Of a stretch of DNA of 64,000 nucleotides, positions 55,799 through 64,000 are shown piece after piece. A program made the translations under genes and the position numbers. Every line of letters begins with the position of its first letter. The stretch's first letter is position 1. The notes below the pieces were generated by a model. That model searched no databases, had not been told where the DNA came from, and saw only the letters and a list, made by a program, of their open reading frames with translations. This stretch comes from Microvelia longipes (Eukaryota > Arthropoda > Insecta > Hemiptera > Veliidae): contig JACMZG010000041.1 of the NCBI GenBank assembly GCA_018340805.1, positions 192,604-256,603 of the forward strand, given 5' to 3'.

Positions 55799-55870
55799 GC
55801 GATTGTGGTGTAACGGTCAGCATGGATGCCTTCCAAGCATTCGATCCGGGTTCGACTCCCGGCAATCGCA
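55799..55870 (+). tRNA. tRNA-Gly(TCC), copy 14
   Basis: Identical gene. The spacer just upstream lacks two bases in GATTATTTATC. Confidence 0.97.
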
Positions 55871-56209
55871 CATTTTTTCTCATTTTTTAAAAATCAAAAC
55901 TACACTAAGAAACAACCAAAACAACATTAGCAACAATCAAAATCGAGATGCAATCATTTTTGCTAATGAATTCAATTTGAATTTTGATTGAAAATAATTT
56001 CCAAGAAAATGATTTTGTGCAAAGTGAAAGTAAAGTTTATTATAATAATAAGAAATCTAGTTAATGTGTGTTGTTGTTGTGTTGTGTTGTTATTAAATGT
56101 ATTTGGGATAATTTTTGTAGGAAATAAAATGAAAGTAACATATAAAAATTCTATATGACAATATAATAATTAGATTATTTATCTTTTCTATAAAATGAAT
56201 TTAATTCGA

Positions 56210-56279
56210 GCGATTGGTGTAACGGTCAGCATGGATGCCTTCCAAGCATTCGATCCGGGTTCGACTCCCGGCAATCGCA
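56210..56279 (+). tRNA. tRNA-Gly(TCC), copy 15, 2-nt deletion
   Basis: 70 nt: GCGATTGGTG lacks TG, removing the two linker bases between the acceptor and D stems. Function is doubtful if the deletion is real. Confidence 0.75.
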
Positions 56280-56618
56280 CATTTTTTCTCATTTTTTAAA
56301 AATCAAAACTACACTAAGAAACAACCAAAACAACATTAGCAACAATCAAAATCGAGATGCAATCATTTTTGCTAATGAATTCAATTTGAATTTTGATTGA
56401 AAATAATTTCCAAGAAAATGATTTTGTGCAAAGTGAAAGTAAAGTTTATTATAATAATAAGAAATCTAGTTAATGTGTGTTGTTGTTGTGTTGTGTTGTT
56501 ATTAAATGTATTTGGGATAATTTTTGTAGGAAATAAAATGAAAGTAACATATAAAAATTCTATATGACAATATAATAATTAGATTATTTATCTTTTCTAT
56601 AAAATGAATTTAATTCGA

Positions 56619-56690
56619 GCGATTGTGGTGTAACGGTCAGCATGGATGCCTTCCAAGCATTCGATCCGGGTTCGACTCCCGGCAATCGCA
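56619..56690 (+). tRNA. tRNA-Gly(TCC), copy 16
   Basis: Identical gene. The spacer lacks single bases in AATAATTTCC and in the GT tract. Confidence 0.97.
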
Positions 56691-57024
56691 CATTTTTTCT
56701 CATTTTTTAAAAATCAAAACTACACTAAGAAACAACCAAAACAACATTAGCAACAATCAAAATCGAGATGCAATCATTTTTGCTAATGAATTCAATTTGA
56801 ATTTTGATTGAAAATAATTCCAAGAAAATGATTTTGTGCAAAGTGAAAGTAAAGTTTATTATAATAATAAGAAATCTAGTTAATGTGTTGTTGTTGTGTT
56901 GTGTTGTTATTAAATGTATTTGGGATAATTTTTGTAGGAAATAAAATGAAAGTAACATAAAAATTCTATATGACAATATAATAATTAGATTATTTATCTT
57001 TTCTATAAAATGAATTTAATTCGA

Positions 57025-57096
57025 GCGATTGTGGTGTAACGGTCAGCATGGATGCCTTCCAAGCATTCGATCCGGGTTCGACTCCCGGCAATCGCA
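57025..57096 (+). tRNA. tRNA-Gly(TCC), copy 17
   Basis: Identical gene. The spacer has an extra A after the terminator and several short deletions (GATTTTTGCAAAG; AATAATAGAAATC). Confidence 0.97.
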
Positions 57097-57433
57097 CATT
57101 TTTTCTCATTTTTTAAAAAATCAAAACTACACTAAGAAACAACCAAAACAACATTAGCAACAATCAAAATCGAGATGCAATCATTTTTGCTAATGAATTC
57201 AATTTGAATTTTGATTGAAAATAATTTCCAAGAAAATGATTTTTGCAAAGTGAAAGTAAAGTTTATTATAATAATAGAAATCTAGTTAATGTGTGTTGTT
57301 GTTGTGTTGTGTTGTTATTAAATGTATTTGGGATAATTTTTGTAGGAATAAAATGAAAGTAACATATAAAAATTCTATATGACAATATAATAATTAGATT
57401 ATTTATCTTTTCTATAAAATGAATTTAATTCGA

Positions 57434-57505
57434 GCGATTGTGGTGTAACGGTCAGCATGGATGCCTTCCAAGCATTCGATCCGGGTTCGACTCCCGGCAA
57501 TCGCA
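57434..57505 (+). tRNA. tRNA-Gly(TCC), copy 18
   Basis: Identical gene. The spacer lacks AA in GATTGAAAATAATT and a TAA in TATAATAATAAG. Confidence 0.97.
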
Positions 57506-57839
57506 CATTTTTTCTCATTTTTTAAAAATCAAAACTACACTAAGAAACAACCAAAACAACATTAGCAACAATCAAAATCGAGATGCAATCATTTTTGCTA
57601 ATGAATTCAATTTGAATTTTGATTGAATAATTTCCAAGAAAATGATTTTGTGCAAAGTGAAAGTAAAGTTTATTATAATAAGAAATCTAGTTAATGTGTG
57701 TTGTTGTTGTGTTGTGTTGTTATTAAATGTATTTGGGATAATTTTTGTAGGAAATAAAATGAAAGTAACATATAAAAATTCTATATGACAATATAATAAT
57801 TAGATTATTTATCTTTTCTATAAAATGAATTTAATTCGA

Positions 57840-57911
57840 GCGATTGTGGTGTAACGGTCAGCATGGATGCCTTCCAAGCATTCGATCCGGGTTCGACTCC
57901 CGGCAATCGCA
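57840..57911 (+). tRNA. tRNA-Gly(TCC), copy 19
   Basis: Identical gene. The spacer is altered at AACATAAAAAATTC and ATATAAATTAG. Confidence 0.97.
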
Positions 57912-58247
57912 CATTTTTTCTCATTTTTTAAAAATCAAAACTACACTAAGAAACAACCAAAACAACATTAGCAACAATCAAAATCGAGATGCAATCATTT
58001 TTGCTAATGAATTCAATTTGAATTTTGATTGAAAATAATTTCCAAGAAAATGATTTTGTGCAAAGTGAAAGTAAAGTTTATTATAATAATAAGAAATCTA
58101 GTTAATGTGTGTTGTTGTTGTGTTGTGTTGTTATTAAATGTATTTGGGATAATTTTTGTAGGAAATAAAATGAAAGTAACATAAAAAATTCTATATGACA
58201 ATATAAATTAGATTATTTATCTTTTCTATAAAATGAATTTAATTCGA

Positions 58248-58319
58248 GCGATTGTGGTGTAACGGTCAGCATGGATGCCTTCCAAGCATTCGATCCGGGT
58301 TCGACTCCCGGCAATCGCA
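58248..58319 (+). tRNA. tRNA-Gly(TCC), copy 20
   Basis: Identical gene, and the last intact copy. Its spacer becomes disturbed just before the next gene (GATTATCTAAAATGAAAAATT). Confidence 0.97.
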
Positions 58320-58645
58320 CATTTTTTCTCATTTTTTAAAAATCAAAACTACACTAAGAAACAACCAAAACAACATTAGCAACAATCAAAATCGAGATGC
58401 AATCATTTTTGCTAATGAATTCAATTTGAATTTTGATTGAAAATAATTTCCAAGAAAATGATTTTGTGCAAAGTGAAAGTAAAGTTTATTATAATAATAA
58501 GAAATCTAGTTAATGTGTGTTGTTGTTGTGTTGTGTTGTTATTAAATGTATTTGGGATAATTTTTGTAGGAAATAAAATGAAAGTAACATATAAAAATTC
58601 TATATGACAATATAATAATTAGATTATCTAAAATGAAAAATTCGA

Positions 58646-58708
58646 GCGATTGTGGTGTAACGGTGGATGCCTTCCAAGCATTTCCGGGTTCGACTCCCGG
58701 CAATCGCA
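58646..58708 (+). pseudogene. tRNA-Gly pseudogene, terminal unit
   Basis: 63 nt: lacks the bases around CAGCAT of the D arm and CGATC of the variable region, while acceptor, anticodon loop and T arm remain. Its spacer also carries substitutions and deletions, unlike the rest of the array. Confidence 0.9.
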
Positions 58709-59029
58709 CATTTTTTCTCATTTTTTAAAAATCAACTACAAAAACAACCAAAACAAACTCAAATCGAGATGCAATCATTTTTGCTAATGAATTCAATTTG
58801 AATTGATGAAAATAATTTCCAAGAAAATGATTTTGTGCAAAGTGAAAGTAAAGTTTATTATATTAAAAGAAATCTAGTTAATGTTGTTGTTGTGTGTTGT
58901 TGTTAAAATGTATTTGGGATAATTTTTGTAGAAATTAAAATTAATTAACAATTAAAAATTCTTTTGACAATATAATTACTAAATTTTTATAGGATTAAAA
59001 ATAGTTGTTTTAAATAATATGAATTTAAA

Positions 59030-60527
59030 TTGAATTAAAATATGGCAAAATTTGGAAAATTTGCCAACTGAAAGCAACTTTAGAAACCTGGATCTTATTT
59101 TTCTGAATTGAAAAGCTTTTAAAAACAATTTCTTCTGGTGATCTAAGAAAACCGATGTTCTTGATGAAAATATGAATGAATGTTTCTGTCAAACTCAATA
59201 AACAGTAAAGCTAATTGGCTACATATTTTCCGATGAATACGTAAGGTATATCCTATATTAATACAAATTATTTAAATTTATGTACTCTCTATTTAAAATT
59301 TAAACAATTTCAAATGCTTTTTTAATGATAATTTTCAGTGTAATTTAATTAATTGCAGTAATGATTGGATAAGTAAAAGTAATAATAGTATCAATACTCT
59401 AATAAAATAATTTCATAAATAAAGGGGAAAATAATCAAAACTCTTCTAATTTTGAAAATAATTTATCAGTTACTTATTTAAATAACAAATACGAAAGAGA
59501 ATTAAAAATATTTTCCAACAACGTTTAAAGTAATCGTAATAATTTATAATTTGGTTAACTCTAAAAAATGAAAAGACACCACACCTCTGATTTTTTTAGT
59601 ACTATAAACGTGATTTGTTTAGTTCTGAGTTGAAATCTGTCTTTGAAGCTTTACCCAAACAATCTTTAATCTCGTTAAACGTAAGAAAACATCTAATAAG
59701 CTTAAACTTGTTAATGATTAACTAAAAAAGCGTGGATATTAAATAGTGTTTTAACCGAATATCTATGGAAAATCATTTTATTTATCGTAACAATATATAT
59801 TTGCATAAACTATACGATTTTGAACCTAAAGGTAAAAACCGCAACTTACTAAACCTAAAAGTGTCTTATAAATAATATTATTAAAAAATATGTTCAGTGT
59901 AACTTAAAACTCTAAAACGCAAACATGTGGCCTAATCTATTAGAAAATTTTTAATTGCACAATTATAGTAAATTTAATGCGGTGTCTTCAAATAAAAAAT
60001 GCTAAAATTTAAATCGACATGAAAATTCAATAATAAAATTTATTAAATTAACCAGGTAAATTACTGAAATTCTGGTAAATCGAAATAAGGTTGCTGATGG
60101 TCAGTTTATTATGACGACCTCTCAGTGACTTCTGAAACTATTAGAACTCCTATTGAAAATTGTGAGAACACTGATTTGGTCCTAGTTCGCAATTAAAATC
60201 TTTATTAAAATTCAGACACCCAGAAATTGATGAATTATATTTGTTGATTCCAATGGATGTTGATTCCATTACAAAATCTTGTAGACTCTTCTGAACTTAG
60301 TTAACAATTTTCCCGAAAATAATTTATTTCGAAAATGATAGTATTTGTTCGAAGATCGGATTTAAAATCAACATTTGCGATTCACATAATCTGAATTTGA
60401 CTTCGAAGTGACATAATGTTTTATTTAGACCAATTTGATATTTTAGAAATAAGTAATAATAAACTGAAAGATTTAAATGAAATATAATGACTAATAACAA
60501 AAATTCTAAAATTATAGAATTAATATT
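59030..60527 (+). other. 5' part of the presumed NeSL-like element
   Basis: No domain recognised. The codon-like texture is low and no zinc finger could be confirmed. It could be 5' UTR plus a degraded N-terminus. Confidence 0.3.
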
Positions 60528-61759
60528 TTGCCTAAATATTTAAAAATAAAGGGAGAAATAAATTTCAACAATAACCAAAATTACCGCAATGTTATTTTCG
60601 AACATATTCGAAATGTTTGGTGTATTGACTCAATTATTAAAATTAATGAAATAACCGATTTCAGTGGTAACGATATTGAAAATTGGGGACCTAAAATTAT
60701 CTCACCATATTCAGCAGATTCTATTTAGAAAGAGCTGTCAAAGAAAACGTAAATCTTCAAAAACAACAATTATCCTAGCGAATTAATAACCTGAATGCAG
60801 TAATCTCAAATGAATCAATAGTTATCATAAATGATTTCTGAACTTGTCGAAAAGCGCATATAAGGGTTTAAAACTCAAATGGACCTGGTCCTCCAAAATT
60901 AGGTAAGGGAGTGGAATATATTTATCAATAAATGATGATAAGGAAACAGTAAATATAAATAAAGCTAAAGAGATTTGTTTACTGGACTCCTTAGAGATAA
61001 ATATGACAATCTAAAATGGAAAATACACATATAACATCTCTGAAATGTCAAAAAAGAATATTATTTCCTAGCGAAAGGCGTAACATTTAGAATGGGATTA
61101 ATTAATACCTTAAAAATTCTTTAGAGACAATAGCAATGTTGATAAATCGACTAACATTATGAATAGTATCACAAATACAAATTCATTAAATACTTAAAAT
61201 TTTAAGCTCAAACCATGACATTGAAGTTGCCTACAACCAAAACTGATCCACGTTACACGTTCATTGAAAATAATGTAATCAAAAACTTGGTAAAATCTGC
61301 TCAAACCTGAAAACATAAAGAAATTGAGATAAACAACTGTTAATTAATTTATGTAGTACATGTCTAGTATTCTCCCCGGTAAACTTAGACACAGATATGG
61401 ATGCTGAGCCTGTAGTGTCAATTAAGTTAAAATCCAACACCCATCTCAAAACACTTGCGTTCGCTTCCAAAAGAAGTTACCACTGCCTAACAAATGAACG
61501 GCATACATCTGCATCAAGTCCTGCATCAAAAAACACATGATATGTGACTGATGCAGAAACATCTATAGTTTGAAAACCAACTAATGGTTTACTGATGATG
61601 AAATCGATTTCTTCCTCAGTAACCAATCAACACCCTATTTATACATATTTTATCTCCGACTCTAGTTCAAATTATTTCTTCGAACTTGTCAGAATCGATA
61701 CTTGACATTCCATCCTGTTACTTTTTCAGCCGACATAATTCTTTTGTCCAGTGAACATT

Positions 61760-62053
61760 AAGTCCAACACATTGGATCCTTTTTGTATATCTGCAAATCA
61801 ACTTTGTCCTCATAACATGTTTGATTCAATTTAATATAGTCACAGGCAGAATTGAAAACACTATTGCTGCAAACAACTTAAATAGCGCATTAAATAAACT
61901 TATCAATTTGAACAATACAACTCTTACCACATAATAATTAAAAATCTAATTTATCACAGCTAACAACTCTGATTGCGGTCTTTTAGCTTGTGCATATGCC
62001 AAGTCTTTAATGAACAGACAATGCAAGAGTTTCAAAACTTATAAGTGATATCG
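61760..62053 (+). pseudogene. Ulp1/SENP-like (C48) cysteine protease relic
   Basis: In one frame, HWILFVYLQINFVL begins at 61770 (catalytic His followed by Trp) and ANNSDCGLLACAYAKSL contains the catalytic Cys at 61974-61976. The His-Asp-before-Cys distance is 67 codons, close to the spacing in Ulp1-type proteases. The expected catalytic Asp motif appears as FDSI (about 61822-61833) but one frame off, indicating compensating indels. Three stops lie near 61930-61955. In the family these enzymes cleave SUMO-like proteins; in NeSL elements the role is unknown. The copy is not functional as read. Confidence 0.75.
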
Positions 62054-62369
62054 TAGTGAAGTCGAAAATAGATTGCCCCAAAACCTGGACAAGATTCTTG
62101 GTGGAGTGGGGCTCAAATGAATTTAGTTATTTCATTTAAAAAATGCATCTGGCAAAAGCACAAAGTACATTCCTCGACAAAACATTCCTTAAATCACAAA
62201 ACTGAATTACCTTGTATTGCTTCTCTCATTACATATTGTTTCGAAGATATCCGAACATCTAATATTTTGCCTATGGAAGTCACTCTCAATCTTATGCACA
62301 AAAATAAAGATTTTAAATCATATGATAACATAAACTTTAAACAATTTAGAGGTTAATTCTGTCGCTTTC

Positions 62370-63566
62370 TGTTATACCAAAGAACAACCGTTGGTGTCTA
62401 CTTATTATCCTACCGTTAAAAATAGCTACATGTTCAAATTGTTGAATGACGGAAAAAATCACTGATCGCTTTGGTAATAGGTGAAAATGTACTATTACCT
62501 TAATAAACCTTTTTACTGGTTTTAATATTTGTTTTAATAGGAAATAATGGTATTCTTCACATTCTCATGATTCTACTAAAACCTTTGTATATTGCCAGCT
62601 GCTTTCATCCAGCAGATTGAGAGCAGAATTACAAACCAAAAATCTGAATACGTATTAATCGTAAAATAACTGGAAAATTCATTTTCTAATTTGTGTAAAG
62701 AGACTTCAGTTAAACATCCACAATATAATAGTAAAATTAATAATGACTATAATTCATAATTTTTTAAACAAAACCTCAAACTTCAAAACTTTTTATCTTG
62801 TTAGATAGTACAATGTGTAATGCCATCTAGACGGGTGCACTGAACATGTCAATTGAACCTTTAAATTTTGATAATCTCTATAATGCAAAAATGATTTTTG
62901 CAATTTTTTCGTCCCCAAATCTCCACTGTTTGTCCTTATTATCGATTATGAAATGTCTGACACTATGTACTAAAATCAACGACAATTATTGAAAATAAAG
63001 GACACGTAGAAATTAGTAATAAATTTTGTCAAAATTAATGAGATTGCCTGTCGAGAAAACCATAACTCAATTCTCAGCAATGCCTTCATGATGTAAGAGG
63101 TGTCTGGATGTTCTCAAAAATTTTATTATGCTTTTCATTAATGCATTTTGCTTTGATTCGCTCCCTCATTAACTAACACTCAAGAAATGGGACAATTCTT
63201 GATGCTATGTCCTCAAAATATATTAATTGGAAATCAGAATCTAGAGGTTTGATTGCTCAATATCCAGAATGAACTGTAAAACTTAAGAAACAAAGTCGCA
63301 TCGTTAAAGCAAATAAAATACTTATTGAAATCGAAACACTGGAGCCTGACTCTATTATAAAAATATGTACAGGATCTTTGTTTAAAGTCCGATGAAATTC
63401 AAAAGGAACATAGGCCATATCTGGCAAAACTAAACCCAAATTAATGTTGGATCATCAAACTTAGATCAGATTTTAATAAAAACTGAGAAAAACAGCCATT
63501 CAATCCTCTCAAATGAAGATTTATCTGATGAGAAACCTCGAATTGAGGATATTGATAATTCTTTCG
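62370..63566 (+). other. Region between protease and RT relics
   Basis: No domain recognised. Probably the linker of the same decayed ORF. The 60-codon minus frame at 63257-63439 is a shadow. Confidence 0.35.
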
Positions 63567-64000
63567 CATGATGAACCCGCCAAATTCATATGGAATCTCA
63601 ATAAGTATATGTCAAGAAATCCTCTATCTTTATTAACACTTGATAAAATGTATTCCTTGTGATGTTATAAATGACACGAAATGTTAACAACTCAGCTCCA
63701 GGACTAGACAATATCACCTATAGAGACATCAATATCTTGACCCGGAAGGAAACTTCCTTTGTCACCTCTACAACACAATATAATCTACAACACCTTATCC
63801 CAAATCCTGGAAATCCTTCAAAACTAATTCTCATCCAATAAGCCTGATAAGAAAAATTTATATAATAAATCCTCGTGCGTCCATAGCTTTATTGTCGGTA
63901 ATCTAAAAATTTCGCCGCAATTCTACTCGAAGACTGAACTTCTGGATCAAGAAAATCTCTTCTGCCCAATTCAAAAAGGTGTTCTGAACATGAGAGGGAG
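63567..64000 (+). pseudogene. Non-LTR reverse transcriptase N-terminal relic
   Basis: An open stretch from 63570 (DEPAKFIWNLNKYMSRNPLS) is followed, in shifted frames, by NNSAPGLDNITYRDIN (63686-63739), PKSWKSFKT (about 63800), IALLSVI (about 63882-63903) and WIKKISSAQFKKVF (about 63942-63984). These are in the order of RT motifs 0-2 (SAPGxDGITYxDL, IPxxWK, RPIALLxxIYK, xxSxxQKGF). The window ends before the catalytic motifs, so activity cannot be judged. At least four frame changes are needed over 430 bp. Confidence 0.75.

Larger units (their letters stand above)
50485..59025 (+). repeat. Tandem tRNA-Gly(TCC) array, 21 units of 406-411 bp
   Basis: Each unit holds one 72-nt tRNA gene. A T6 run follows starting three bases after the gene, then about 330 bp of A/T-rich spacer with a GTTGTTGTGTTGTG tract and AATGAATTTAATTCGA just before the next gene. 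Spacers are practically identical; differences are almost all short deletions. The last unit (58646-59025) is degenerate. The 62-codon plus frames that recur with this period are read through the tRNA and are not proteins. Confidence 0.97.
59030..64000 (+). mobile_element. NeSL-like non-LTR retrotransposon relic (Ulp1 protease plus RT), 3' end outside window
   Basis: After the array ends, the sequence changes composition and carries, on the plus strand, a Ulp1/C48 cysteine protease relic (61.77-62.04 kb) and then the start of a reverse transcriptase (63.57-64.0 kb). Protease-plus-RT in one non-LTR element is the hallmark of the NeSL lineage, whose members insert site-specifically into repeated RNA genes such as spliced-leader arrays. 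The element's 5' boundary is not defined; I place it at the end of the last array unit. Frequent single-base frame breaks run throughout. The 66-codon frame at 60528-60728 and the 79-codon frame at 62117-62356 may be surviving pieces but were not recognised. Confidence 0.6.

Noticed and set aside
50892..58440. Recurrent 62-codon frame starting WCNGQHGCLP in each array unit
   Set aside because: It begins with TTG inside the tRNA gene and reads tRNA plus spacer. It is conserved because the unit is a tandem repeat.
50485..59025. CRISPR array
   Set aside because: The repeat unit is about 410 bp, spacers are identical, and the constant part is a eukaryotic tRNA.
61279..61470. Minus-strand frame with RWVLDFNLID, superficially like a Ulp1 HW motif
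   Set aside because: No DCG motif follows on that strand; the plus strand has the better-spaced HW and DCG pair.

Overview
The window is AT-rich eukaryotic DNA, most likely from an invertebrate animal. The evidence is long (TA)n microsatellites, a Penelope-like retroelement with a GIY-YIG domain, a pogo/Tigger-type DNA transposon, several non-LTR retrotransposon relics, tRNA- and 5S rRNA-derived repeats, and a tandem cluster of nuclear tRNA-Gly(TCC) genes with Pol III T-run terminators. An arthropod is a reasonable guess but is not proven. I found no intact host protein-coding gene. Most open frames are (TA)n translations, tRNA-array shadows, frames running through assembly gaps, or pieces of decayed transposons.

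Layout. 0-12 kb: (TA)n tracts, copies of a dispersed family (family A) that carries a 5S rRNA-like block, a 63-bp minisatellite (5.65-6.89 kb), and a minus-strand Penelope-like element relic (about 8.07-10.23 kb). 11.86-15.2 kb: a segment present on both sides of a 1000-N gap. 15.6-35 kb: more family A copies, a fold-back family, a two-level satellite (21.56-22.4 kb), a jockey/R1-like LINE 3' relic (24.2-24.6 kb), a hammerhead-bearing family (family B, 28.3 kb) and two tRNA-derived SINE-like units. 35.7-40.3 kb: a Tigger-like element inside a roughly 2-kb segment that occurs twice around a single N, each copy with a small tandem array of hammerhead-like units followed by a 5S-like block. 40.3-49.5 kb: more family A, family B in inverted arrangement, GC-rich tandem units and (TA)n. 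49.485-50.484 kb: a second 1000-N gap. 50.485-59.03 kb: 21 copies of a 406-411 bp unit, each with one tRNA-Gly(TCC) gene (17 full-length, two with small deletions, one cut by the gap, one terminal pseudogene). 59.03-64 kb: a decayed plus-strand element with a Ulp1/C48 protease relic and then the start of a non-LTR reverse transcriptase, a combination known from the NeSL lineage.

The elements worth a second look are the candidate self-cleaving RNAs (at least four sequence types), the family that embeds a 5S internal promoter, the homogenized tRNA-Gly array, and the NeSL-like element starting where that array stops. Many indels between repeat copies could be residual long-read sequencing error, so reading-frame breaks should be treated with caution.
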